From positions 62,001-126,000 of the forward strand of contig JBPOFU010000002.1 in assembly GCA_051252075.1 (NCBI GenBank): 64,000 nucleotides of DNA, written 5' to 3'. The stretch comes from Oceanococcus sp051252075. GTDB taxonomy: Bacteria > Pseudomonadota > Gammaproteobacteria > Nevskiales > Oceanococcaceae. A model generated the notes under the pieces. That model did not search any database. It was not told where the DNA came from and was given only the letters and a program-made list of their open reading frames with translations. Made by a program: the position numbers and the translations under genes. Positions 9,002-16,989 of the stretch are shown one piece after another. How positions within the stretch are numbered: the stretch's first letter is position 1; every line of letters starts with the position of its first letter.

Positions 9002-10057
9002 CTAACTGCGGCCCAATTTTTGTCTAGCGCATTCATCTGCAACTTCATTCGGGGGCCGATCGGCATGCCGCGCTTGATCGAAAATGTCGGTCAAGCGCGC
9101 GCCTATCGCTACAACTTTTTCATCCACCTGCGCATCCGACCAAGTCCCCAGATACTCAGCAGCAACATTGATGATCCCACCGGCGTTGATTACGTAATCC
9201 GGCGCATACAAAATGCCTTTTTGCATCAGCCGGCGGCCATCGCTGTCATGCTGTAATTGATTATTGGCACCGCCGGCAACAACGCGCGCTTGAATTTTGT
9301 CGATGCTGGATGCATTCAATATGCCGCCTAAAGCACACGGCGCAATCACATCCACCTCTTGAAACAAGATCTCATCCACCGACACGGCACGTGCAGAGAA
9401 CTCATCTTGGGCCGCTCGCACTGATGATTCCCGTATGTCGGCAACACAAAGTTGCGCGCCCGCTGCGTGTAAGTTCCGGCACAAATGGAGGCCGACGTTG
9501 CCTAGGCCTTGAACGGCGACCCGCAAACCCTGCAAATCATCGCGTCCCAGATGGCTATGTACCGCCGCCTGTATGCCGTAAAAAACGCCGCGTGCGGTTT
9601 TTGGAGAGGGATCACCTCCGGCATCGGCAGCTCCACCCAACTTGCGAGGCAAGCCACTAACGTACTGCGTTTGCTTTGCCACGATGGCCATGTCTTCAAC
9701 GCTAATACCGACATCTTCCGCCGTGACATATTGGCCGCCCAGCTGATCTATAGCTTGGCCATAGGCGGCAAACAAAGCCGCGCTCTTATCGCGCGCGGCA
9801 TCCCCAATAATGACGGCCTTGCCACCGCCCATGGGTATATCTGCCATAGCGTTTTTGTAGCTCATTCCGCGAGACAAGCGCAGCACATCATGCAGGGCCG
9901 CCTCATCATCAACATAAGCCCACATGCGACAGCCTCCAGCCGCCGGGCCCAGGGCTGTGGAATGTACGGCGATAATGGCTTTGAGACCGCTGGCCGCATC
10001 ATTGATGAAATGCACAGCTTCATGCTGATCAAATGCAGGTTGTTTAAATACCGTCAT
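9002..10057 (-). CDS. ldh: Leucine dehydrogenase (Glu/Leu/Phe/Val dehydrogenase family)
   Basis: NAD-dependent oxidative deamination of branched-chain amino acids to the 2-oxo acids used by the next three genes. At 351 aa it has the usual family length. The family motif ALGPAAGGCRMW is followed by SYKNA with Lys68 and MGGGKAVI with Lys80; these positions match the substrate-binding and catalytic lysines of Bacillus leucine dehydrogenase. GLRVAVQGLGNVG provides the Rossmann GxGxxG. GGAG lies five bases ahead of the ATG. First gene of the ldh-bkdA1-bkdA2-bkdC operon and divergent from the Lrp-type regulator. Confidence 0.93.
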   Translation of the reverse strand: MTVFKQPAFDQHEAVHFINDAASGLKAIIAVHSTALGPAAGGCRMWAYVDDEAALHDVLRLSRGMSYKNAMADIPMGGGKAVIIGDAARDKSAALFAAYGQAIDQLGGQYVTAEDVGISVEDMAIVAKQTQYVSGLPRKLGGAADAGGDPSPKTARGVFYGIQAAVHSHLGRDDLQGLRVAVQGLGNVGLHLCRNLHAAGAQLCVADIRESSVRAAQDEFSARAVSVDEILFQEVDVIAPCALGGILNASSIDKIQARVVAGGANNQLQHDSDGRRLMQKGILYAPDYVINAGGIINVAAEYLGTWSDAQVDEKVVAIGARLTDIFDQARHADRPPNEVADECARQKLGRS

Positions 10058-10149
10058 GCCGTCTCCAGACCCAAACAGGGCGAAAGAAAAGATTACGCCG
10101 CTACCAGAGAAATGTGTTCCCCATTTGCTTGCATCAAACGAACATTAGT

Positions 10150-10164
10150 GAGAAATTATTTCTA
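10150..10164. promoter_or_regulatory. Candidate Lrp/BkdR operator in the ldh-bkdR divergent region
   Basis: GAGAAATTATTTCTA is a near-perfect dyad (AGAAA-TTA-TTTCT) and matches the published E. coli Lrp consensus YAGHAWATTWTDCTR at 12 of 15 positions by my hand alignment. It sits in an AT-rich stretch 24 bases before the regulator start codon and 93 bases before ldh. The location is that expected for an autoregulatory and operon-controlling site. Confidence 0.6.
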
Positions 10165-10187
10165 TATTTATTATTTAATCGGGATAT

Positions 10188-10661
10188 ATGACCATAGAAT
10201 TCGACAAACTTGATATAAAAATCCTTGAAATTCTTCAAAATGACTCATCTATCCCGACCACAGAAATCGCTGAACAGGTTGGATCTTCAAAATCGGTGGT
10301 GTGGCGACGGATACAGCGCTTTCTAGATGAAGGCGTGATTCGTGAACGCGTCGCGGTGCTAGAACCACAGGCCCTGGGGCTCACCATCATCGTGTTTTCC
10401 CATATCAAAATGAGCAAACATGGGCGCGGCTCATTGCCACGTTTTATAGAAGCCATCAAAGCCTTCCCTCAAGTGGTGGAATGCCACACTTTGATGGGGG
10501 ACGTCGATTTCTTATTGAAAATTGTGGTGCGCGACATTGCTGAATATGAAGATTTTTTTTGGCATAAGTTGTCGCAGATCGATGGGGTGCAAGAAGTAAG
10601 CTCTTCCATTTCCATGTCCCAGGTGGTTAGTACCACTCGGCTACCGCTACCGCAACGCTAA
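10188..10661 (+). CDS. bkdR: Lrp/AsnC-family regulator, probably BkdR
   Basis: A 157-residue regulator. The N-terminal winged HTH covers residues 1-60 (LDIKILEILQND, then TTEIAEQVGSSKSVVWRRIQRF), and the C-terminal RAM/ligand-binding domain covers about 67-145 with the signature GDVDFLLKIV. In Pseudomonas, BkdR is an Lrp-type activator of the bkd operon and responds to branched-chain amino acids; the divergent position here and the Lrp-like dyad in the gap support the same role. Regulation by ligand is inferred from the family. Confidence 0.88.
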   Translation: MTIEFDKLDIKILEILQNDSSIPTTEIAEQVGSSKSVVWRRIQRFLDEGVIRERVAVLEPQALGLTIIVFSHIKMSKHGRGSLPRFIEAIKAFPQVVECHTLMGDVDFLLKIVVRDIAEYEDFFWHKLSQIDGVQEVSSSISMSQVVSTTRLPLPQR

Positions 10662-10702
10662 ATACCGCCCCGCACATCATAGTGGTGGCACAAGGCGGCC
10701 AA

Positions 10703-11206
10703 CTAGCTCTTCACAAACCAGTCATCAATCTCGTCATCAACGATGACTTCACTTTCATCCAAGCTAATGACCACATCATCCTGATTGGAATTTGCTGCGT
10801 CTGACTGCTGCGGCTCGACAGGGTCTGCCGCTGCTGAAGCATCAGCCAAACTCAGCCAGTGATCCGCAGCCCGCTGCGCGTTTACGGAAAAGTGGCGAAC
10901 CTCACAGGCTGAAAAGTGATCGCGCACCAAGTCTAGAAATTCATTCGGTGGCGTGTCAGATAAAACCGCAACACGGCGAATTCGTGCAGCGGCATCAGCC
11001 AGTGCGGGCAGGTGCTCAAGCACATCGAGCAACTGGCGAGGACGCGGCATGCTGGGAGCATCAATACGCAAACCGCACAAGCCTTCCGCCCGCGCCAAGC
11101 GTGCCGCAGCACGCTCATTGATATCGCGATAGGTCACATCACCTCGTCCACCACCCAAGCTCAAATAGGCCAATGTTCCTGGAGGATTAAGATCAAGTTT
11201 AATCAT
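10703..11206 (-). CDS. SpoIIAA-like (STAS/SEC14-type) hypothetical protein with acidic tail
   Basis: A 167-residue soluble protein. Residues 1-125 look like the SpoIIAA-like/STAS fold (alternating strands such as GLCGLRIDAP and RIRRVAVLSD, ending VRHFSVNAQRAADHWL, the usual last helix of that family). Residues 126-167 form a low-complexity acidic tail rich in Asp, Glu and Ser that ends DDEIDDWFVKS. Acidic tails of this kind may bind basic partners, but none is known. GGAG lies seven bases ahead of the ATG. The fold assignment is by eye and moderate. Confidence 0.55.
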   Translation of the reverse strand: MIKLDLNPPGTLAYLSLGGGRGDVTYRDINERAAARLARAEGLCGLRIDAPSMPRPRQLLDVLEHLPALADAAARIRRVAVLSDTPPNEFLDLVRDHFSACEVRHFSVNAQRAADHWLSLADASAAADPVEPQQSDAANSNQDDVVISLDESEVIVDDEIDDWFVKS

Positions 11207-11269
11207 GCCTGCGCTCCGCGAATTTGCACGCCCATTGTGTTTATAAAATGGCGCGCTGACAAACTCCGC

Positions 11270-12316
11270 TCAAATCCACTGCTTGCGACGGAAGAAATAC
11301 AAGATGCCAGATGCAATACAAATCATCAGCCCCCAGACATAGAGATAACCGAAACGCCAGCTCAGCTCTGGCATGTTGGTCGCACTCTCGGTGTTGAAAT
11401 TCATACCGTACAAGCCAACAACAAAGGACAAGGGGATGAATAAAGTCGACATGACGGTCAACACCTTCATGACATCATTCATACGATGACTGACCAAGGC
11501 AAGGTGGGTATTGAGCAAATCGCCGGCATTTTCTCGCAAGTGGCTGATCGCTTCATAGTAGCGCTCGGCATGATCCAAACAATCACGCCAGTACAAGGAA
11601 TGCGCTTCCTCATGCTCAACACGATCATGCTCCAGAAAACTGGCGACCACGTCACGCTGCCGCTCTGCTTGTCTCAACAATGCCGATAGCGGGCGACGCA
11701 AGGCGTATATATCGCGACTCAAATCTTGCCGCCCATCTTCGGCGCGCTCTTCCAATTGCAGCAAACGATTGGCGAACTGATCGGCCACGGGGAAATCCAT
11801 GTCGACAGAGATATCGGCAATGGCGTACATGAGATAACCGCTTCCCGCTGTCCGGATAACCCCCTTATTCGCGTGCAAGCGTCGGCGTACAGGCTCAAAC
11901 AGCTCCGTTACCGGATGGATAGAAATGACCAGTTGTTCTTTCAAAAATAGATTCAGCTGATCATGTTTGGCACCAACCGCTGCTTGCTGTGGAATCTGAA
12001 AGACGCTGTAAAGATGGTCGTCGAATTCCTCGAATTTGGGCAGCTGCCCCCCGCTTTGCACGTCTTCTAAAGCCAGCCGATGCAATCCATAAGCTTTCTC
12101 GAGCATGGATAAGCCGTGCATACCAGGAACACCGACGATATCCAGCCACAAGCAGGCATTCTCAGGTGCCACTGGCAACTCTGAAAAATCCGCACATTCC
12201 CCTTCACTCAAGTCTTGCCCGTTGTAAATGGTCCAAAAAATCCGCGCGCTGCTGGCTTGCTTTTGCAACTGCCCAGGTCGGATACCAATGCGCTGTGCGG
12301 CTTGGCTTGTTGGCAT
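11270..12316 (-). CDS. corA: CorA-family magnesium/divalent cation transporter
   Basis: A 348-residue inner-membrane channel protein. A long cytoplasmic N-terminal domain is followed by two C-terminal transmembrane helices. The YGMNF motif ends the first helix and gives the GMN selectivity signature, and NMPEL forms the periplasmic loop. This GMN/MPEL combination favours CorA over ZntB. A GTG 36 bases upstream is in frame, but GGGGAAC lies eight bases before the ATG at 12316, which is therefore preferred. A 219-base gap separates it from the divergent hydrolase gene; a CorA Mg-sensing leader was not recognised there. Confidence 0.88.
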   Translation of the reverse strand: MPTSQAAQRIGIRPGQLQKQASSARIFWTIYNGQDLSEGECADFSELPVAPENACLWLDIVGVPGMHGLSMLEKAYGLHRLALEDVQSGGQLPKFEEFDDHLYSVFQIPQQAAVGAKHDQLNLFLKEQLVISIHPVTELFEPVRRRLHANKGVIRTAGSGYLMYAIADISVDMDFPVADQFANRLLQLEERAEDGRQDLSRDIYALRRPLSALLRQAERQRDVVASFLEHDRVEHEEAHSLYWRDCLDHAERYYEAISHLRENAGDLLNTHLALVSHRMNDVMKVLTVMSTLFIPLSFVVGLYGMNFNTESATNMPELSWRFGYLYVWGLMICIASGILYFFRRKQWI

Positions 12317-12535
12317 GATGTTCCCCAAATCACCGAAGGTTTGTAGAGACACGTGACGGTGCTTTCAACGTCTCTCTTTCGCTTACTGGCATCCTCTGAT
12401 TGATCTTGCGCGCTGTCAAACAAAAGACCTAAGGAACATACAGGCACACCGCTTCGTGTATGCCATTGTAGGATAATGGCTGGCTGAGCCCATGCTTAGA
12501 AATTTCGGCTGAACTTCATCAGAGACACAGAACTC

Positions 12536-13729
12536 ATGCGCACGCTACTCACCACACTTTCCGTTTGCATCGCCCTCGTGGCTTGCAATGATTCCAGCCT
12601 TAGCCGCGATGAAGTAGCCGAGCAAGAGTGGCCGGAACATCGCACAGGCGAGAACCCTCCAGCAGCCCCTGCGGAAATTGAAGCGGTTATCAAAGAACTT
12701 GATGTACTGGCTGACATGCTGCCGGATGAAGCAGCCACCTTATTATTCGATCCCGTTGCATTCGGGGTTACGGTGCGAGATGTCACCGACCCCGCGCTCG
12801 TTGCGTTTTCGGTGCGCGCCACGCTGGCCCAGCTGAATGACGGCTCACGCCTGGAACACGCTTACCATTGGTATGGCCACCCGGATTACAACGACAAAGT
12901 CGCCCTAGTCCCGGTTGAATTTGAAAATCGTTATGGCACTCGCCTGTACGGCGAAATCGTACTGCCCAATCGCGGCGAAACTCCACCCAGCGCTGGCCCC
13001 TATCCTTTGATTGTGATTCTGGAAGGCTTAAACACCAACCTGGCGATGTATCGCTGGTGGCAACAGGCCTATGCCGATGCTGGATATTTGGTTCTGGGCT
13101 TCGACTTTTCCGGCCAAGGGCATTCCGACAATGAAGGCGAAGGTGACCCAGGCAATAATGTCGAAGAAGCCCAAGACGCGCTTACCTGGATGCTAGAGCA
13201 ATCACCGGTCAAAGATTTTATCGACCCCAGCCGCATAGGCGTAGTCGGGCACAGCCAAGGCGCAATTGCGACTATGGGTGTGCAAGCGGTTGAGCCGCGC
13301 ATCGCAGCCGCCGTCGCTGCAGCGCCGATATCAGAAGACTCCGCCCCGTTTGATGCCAACCCGATTCCCGTGATGATACAAACCGGCGATCACGATGGCC
13401 CCATCGCGCCTATCCCGTTCCTCAATCCAGCTGTGGTGCGCCCGGTGTTCGACAAGCTAGAACAGGATCGCGCCTACATCGTGGCGGAAGCCTCCAGCCA
13501 TGCGCAGCACACCAATTTTGCCCTGCTCCCCACCGCCAGCTGGGGCCTGGAAATCGCCGCGCAATACTCGGTGGCATGGATGGATTGGCATTTCTTTGGC
13601 GACCAACAAGCCCGAGAGATCTTAACCACGGCACACCCTCACTTGTCCTATTTGTGGGATAGCGAAGTGCACTTGGGCGAAGAAACCACAGTCATGCGCG
13701 GTGAAGGTTTGCTCGGCCTCGCCCCTTAA
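12536..13729 (+). CDS. Lipoprotein alpha/beta hydrolase (dienelactone hydrolase/chlorophyllase-like)
   Basis: A 397-residue protein. Lipobox LVAC (Cys near residue 17) suggests a lipid-anchored enzyme. The hydrolase core starts near residue 150 with VILEGLNTN, then FDFSGQGHSD. The nucleophile motif GHSQG is near residue 240, a strand-loop IQTGDHDGP carries a candidate acid, and SSHAQHTNF gives the candidate His near 325. This order fits serine esterases of the BAAT/PET-hydrolase/chlorophyllase-like group; the substrate cannot be read from sequence. The downstream DUF3293 gene starts four bases after its stop. Confidence 0.8.
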   Translation: MRTLLTTLSVCIALVACNDSSLSRDEVAEQEWPEHRTGENPPAAPAEIEAVIKELDVLADMLPDEAATLLFDPVAFGVTVRDVTDPALVAFSVRATLAQLNDGSRLEHAYHWYGHPDYNDKVALVPVEFENRYGTRLYGEIVLPNRGETPPSAGPYPLIVILEGLNTNLAMYRWWQQAYADAGYLVLGFDFSGQGHSDNEGEGDPGNNVEEAQDALTWMLEQSPVKDFIDPSRIGVVGHSQGAIATMGVQAVEPRIAAAVAAAPISEDSAPFDANPIPVMIQTGDHDGPIAPIPFLNPAVVRPVFDKLEQDRAYIVAEASSHAQHTNFALLPTASWGLEIAAQYSVAWMDWHFFGDQQAREILTTAHPHLSYLWDSEVHLGEETTVMRGEGLLGLAP

Positions 13730-13733
13730 GCCG

Positions 13734-14195
13734 ATGACACGGATTGCTGAACTACAGCAGGCCTATGCCAATACGCGCTATGTCGCGCTGCTGGGTGAAT
13801 CCAGTCGTTTTACGCTGCGTCCAGGTCACAGCAATGCAGCGCTAGATGCCTGGATGCAGGTCCATGGCGTGGAATGCCTGCACATGCTCAGCGCCTGCAA
13901 TCCGCGTAGCCAGGCTTTTAGTGCAGCTTGGAACCAACACGCCATGCTCAACTTAAAGCTGCAATTGCAGGCGTTTAAATGGGACAACTGGCCCTGTAGC
14001 AACCAAGCCATCGCAGACGATTGGCCGGAAGAAGAAAGCCTCATCATCGGCGGACGGGAGCAATTAGAAATCCTCTTGCTCGCTGAGCAGCTTGGTCAAT
14101 ACGCCGTGCTCGAACATCGCATAGGCCAAGCGAGTCAACTGATTTACACCGCGTTATTTTCCGCCGATCAGTCTCATTCCATCGCTGAGTTATAA
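13734..14195 (+). CDS. DUF3293 family protein
   Basis: A 153-residue cytoplasmic protein of the uncharacterised DUF3293 family. It shows the family landmarks SAL(D/E)-type helix (HSNAALDAWM), the LSACNPRS turn, a WPEEESLII segment and the final GQYAVLEHRI. The frame is open further upstream, inside the hydrolase gene, but the ATG at 13734, four bases after the hydrolase stop, gives the normal family N-terminus and suggests translational coupling. Its 3' end overlaps the convergent PLP-enzyme gene by 22 bases. No function is known. Confidence 0.75.
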   Translation: MTRIAELQQAYANTRYVALLGESSRFTLRPGHSNAALDAWMQVHGVECLHMLSACNPRSQAFSAAWNQHAMLNLKLQLQAFKWDNWPCSNQAIADDWPEEESLIIGGREQLEILLLAEQLGQYAVLEHRIGQASQLIYTALFSADQSHSIAEL

Positions 14196-15394
14196 GCGCG
14201 CTGCAACTGCTGCCAGCGCTGTTCCAGTGTGCCGGTAATACCCAGTGACATGCGCACCAAGCCCGGCGCGATACCGGCGCGGCGCAATTCCTCTTCATCC
14301 AACTCGCTGGAGGTGCTGGTCGCGGAACACGACATCAGGGTGTCGAAATAGCCCAAGCTCACCGCCATATAGCCGAATTGTTCGTTGTTCTGAAGATCAT
14401 CCATGAATGCAAAAGCGCGCTCGGTACTGCCCATATCGATGGCCAGCAAACCGCCATAGCCATACTCCGCATGGAACAAGGTATTCGCCAACACATGATC
14501 CGGATGCGATTCGAGACCGGGGTAAATCACTTGCGCACCGAGCACTTGCAAACGCAGGGCAAACTCTGCCGCGCGGGCACTGTGCTCACGCATACGCAAA
14601 CCCAAGTGCGGCAGCCTTAGATTGACTTCGAAAGCTTGCTTGGGGTCCATGGTCGGCCCCAACAGCATGACTGCACCATCGTGCAAATCCATCAGCGACG
14701 TGATGAATTCAGTACTGCCACAAATGGCTCCCGCCACGATATCGGAGGCACCGTTAATAAATTTGGTCAGGCTGTGTACCACGATATCCGCACCCAATTG
14801 AATCGGCGACAGCATCATCGGCGTGAAGGTGTTGTCCACCACCAACTGCGCGCCGTGACGATGAGCGATCGCAGCCAATGCGGTTATATCCGCAATCTTC
14901 AAAGTGGGGTTGGCCATGGATTCTACGTACAACAGCCGCGTATCCGAGCTCATCGCCGCATCCACTGCGCCCAAATCACGCACATCCACAAAATTTGTTT
15001 GCACCCCCATGCGCTTAGGCAGAAATTCTTTCAGCAGGGCGTGGGTGCCACCATAAATGGTGTCGCTGGAAACTATATGGCTACCGACTTCGCACAACTG
15101 CATAAGAACGGCGGAAATCGCGCCTAAGCCGCTGGCGGTGCAGTAACCGGCTTGCGCCCCTTCCATCGCTGCCAGCTGATGACCGAGCGCATACACCGTA
15201 GGGTTAAAGTGACGTCCGTACAGATAACAACCGCCTTGATCCGGGCCGAAGCGGCCCTGAAAAATCGCCGGCATCTTATCGGCTTGCATCACGGTGAAGG
15301 TGGTGCTGGCTTCGATCGACATATTGACGCCGCCATGCTCTCCAAAATGGTGACGGCAAGCGGCCATGTTGGCCTGCGGATCAAATGCAGCCAT
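14174..15394 (-). CDS. Cys/Met metabolism PLP-dependent enzyme (trans-sulfuration family)
   Basis: A 406-residue fold-type I PLP enzyme of the MetB/MetC/methionine gamma-lyase family (COG0626). YLYGRHFNPT near residue 60 is the phosphate-contacting Tyr/Arg motif, TASGLGAIS follows, VVDNTF carries the pyridine-binding Asp near 187, and HSLTK places the Schiff-base lysine at 211. Discrimination between cystathionine synthase/lyase and methionine gamma-lyase is not possible by eye. A TTG two codons upstream is in frame, but AGGAG sits six bases ahead of the ATG at 15394. Confidence 0.85.
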   Translation of the reverse strand: MAAFDPQANMAACRHHFGEHGGVNMSIEASTTFTVMQADKMPAIFQGRFGPDQGGCYLYGRHFNPTVYALGHQLAAMEGAQAGYCTASGLGAISAVLMQLCEVGSHIVSSDTIYGGTHALLKEFLPKRMGVQTNFVDVRDLGAVDAAMSSDTRLLYVESMANPTLKIADITALAAIAHRHGAQLVVDNTFTPMMLSPIQLGADIVVHSLTKFINGASDIVAGAICGSTEFITSLMDLHDGAVMLLGPTMDPKQAFEVNLRLPHLGLRMREHSARAAEFALRLQVLGAQVIYPGLESHPDHVLANTLFHAEYGYGGLLAIDMGSTERAFAFMDDLQNNEQFGYMAVSLGYFDTLMSCSATSTSSELDEEELRRAGIAPGLVRMSLGITGTLEQRWQQLQRAYNSAME

Positions 15395-15531
15395 GCGCAA
15401 TCTCCTGTCGCTGGAATTCGCTGCAGCATAGCGCGTTGTCAGCAGCCATTGCGGACCCGCCTAAGCTTGGCTGGGCCTCAAAGAAAAGTCGGAGTTGTTA
15501 TCATGCCCTGCCGTTTACGCCGAACATCGCC

Positions 15532-16557
15532 ATGAGCATTTCTTCCTTAATTTCCGACGCGGGACGCCCACAATTTGGCGTCTTCGACGACGCTGTTGAG
15601 GTCAACATTGCGGATTATCGCCACCGAACGCCGCTGGGCGGCAAGGCGGGCGCGCTGGCGCAATGGTTGGGCTACAAACGCTTCCAGTATTTCGGCATTC
15701 TCAGCAACAACATATTGGCGGGCTGCGCCCTAGTTCACTTGCGCCACACCGCCGTCGCCTTTGTCTATGTCTATTCTCCCAAGCGCGGCATGCAGTTCGA
15801 AAAGACTTGGCGTTTGCCGCTGGGCATAGGCTGCAAAATGTCAGACTCCGCGGTGCAAGGCCTGACCCGCTACCAATTCGGCGGCACACAAATTGAGCTG
15901 GGTTACGAAGACCATCCACGAGCAAAATCATTGAAGATCAATGTGTCCGGCAAGCTCAACTTGGAAGCCCGCTTCAATGAAACGCAAGGCGACTTCCACC
16001 CCATGTCGCTGTGCACACGCATCGGTCGTAACGGTTGGGTATACGCCCACAAAGTTGCCGCCCTCCCCGTCACCGGCCATATCGAATGCAAAGGCCGTTT
16101 ATACGATTTAGAGGATTGTCGCGCCTACGGGCACCACGATTTTTCTGCTGGCTATATGCGCCGGGAAACCTTTTGGAATTGGGCCTGTTTTTCTGGCGAA
16201 TCCACCGCAGGTCGCCCCGTTGGATTGAACGTATCCTGCGGGGTCAACGAAACCAGTTTCAGCGAAAACTGCTACTGGCTAGATGGAAAAATGCATCAAC
16301 TCGGCTTATGTCAATTCGACTACGACTGGGACAAACCCATGGAAAAAGATTGGCGCGTCACCAGCCATGATGGGCGTTTGGATATGGTGTTTACACCACA
16401 AGGCGCACACCTTGAAAAGCTCAATCTGGGTCTGATTGCTAGCGATTTCAAACAAATATTTGGCCATTTTAGTGGTCGCATCATGGGCCAAGACGGTCAG
16501 GTTATTGAAGTACTCGCACTGCCTGGCTTTGTCGAAGACCAATACGCCAAGTGGTAA
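15532..16557 (+). CDS. DUF2804 family protein
   Basis: A 341-residue protein of the uncharacterised DUF2804 family. It has GYKRFQYFGI and FVYVYSPKRG near the N-terminus, DFHPMSLCTR mid-protein, and the strongly conserved CRAYGHHDFSAGYMRRETFWNWAC block near residue 205, which groups His, Asp and Trp and looks like an active or binding site. No signal peptide was seen. The frame runs 147 bases upstream, but the first ATG giving a normal family start is at 15532. Only three bases separate it from arfB, so the two are probably co-transcribed. Confidence 0.78.
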   Translation: MSISSLISDAGRPQFGVFDDAVEVNIADYRHRTPLGGKAGALAQWLGYKRFQYFGILSNNILAGCALVHLRHTAVAFVYVYSPKRGMQFEKTWRLPLGIGCKMSDSAVQGLTRYQFGGTQIELGYEDHPRAKSLKINVSGKLNLEARFNETQGDFHPMSLCTRIGRNGWVYAHKVAALPVTGHIECKGRLYDLEDCRAYGHHDFSAGYMRRETFWNWACFSGESTAGRPVGLNVSCGVNETSFSENCYWLDGKMHQLGLCQFDYDWDKPMEKDWRVTSHDGRLDMVFTPQGAHLEKLNLGLIASDFKQIFGHFSGRIMGQDGQVIEVLALPGFVEDQYAKW

Positions 16558-16560
16558 ACC

Positions 16561-16977
16561 GTGAGTAAAGAACTGACATTACCGTTCGCCGAGCACGAGG
16601 TGGAGTTGATCCCCATACGCGCGCAAGGTGCCGGCGGCCAGAACGTCAACAAAGTGTCCAGTGCCATTCATCTGCGCTTCGACATACGCGCTTCATCACT
16701 GCCCGAACTCATCAAGCAAAGGTTGCTGGAGCAGCGCGATCAGCGTCTGAGCAAGGACGGCGTTTTGGTCATCAAAGCTCAGCAATACCGCACCCAAGAA
16801 CTCAATCGAGACGACGCGCTACAACGGCTAGCGGATCTGATCCAGCGCGCCAGTTTCCGCCCGAAAACGCGTAAGCCGACCAAGCCCAGCCGCAACTCTC
16901 AGCGTAAACGCATGGACAGCAAAGCCAAGCACGGACGGACCAAGACTCTGCGAGGTCGAGTCAGTGACGAGCACTGA
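16561..16977 (+). CDS. arfB: Alternative ribosome-rescue factor ArfB (YaeJ)
   Basis: A 138-residue peptidyl-tRNA hydrolase that frees stalled ribosomes lacking a stop codon. The catalytic GGQ is at residues 25-27 in GAGGQNVNK, the class-I release-factor signature, followed by SSAIHLRFDI. The C-terminal tail (about 105-138) is Lys/Arg-rich (KPTKPSRNSQRKR), as in ArfB, where it enters the mRNA channel. It starts with GTG, three bases after the DUF2804 stop. It ends 12 bases from the convergent end of the giant gene, with no visible terminator. Confidence 0.93.
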   Translation: MSKELTLPFAEHEVELIPIRAQGAGGQNVNKVSSAIHLRFDIRASSLPELIKQRLLEQRDQRLSKDGVLVIKAQQYRTQELNRDDALQRLADLIQRASFRPKTRKPTKPSRNSQRKRMDSKAKHGRTKTLRGRVSDEH

Positions 16978-16989
16978 ACTCAAGCTCCG

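Noticed and set aside
15385..15531. N-terminal extension of the DUF2804 gene
   Set aside because: It would overlap the divergent PLP-enzyme start region and adds residues with no family similarity; the ATG at 15532 is preferred.
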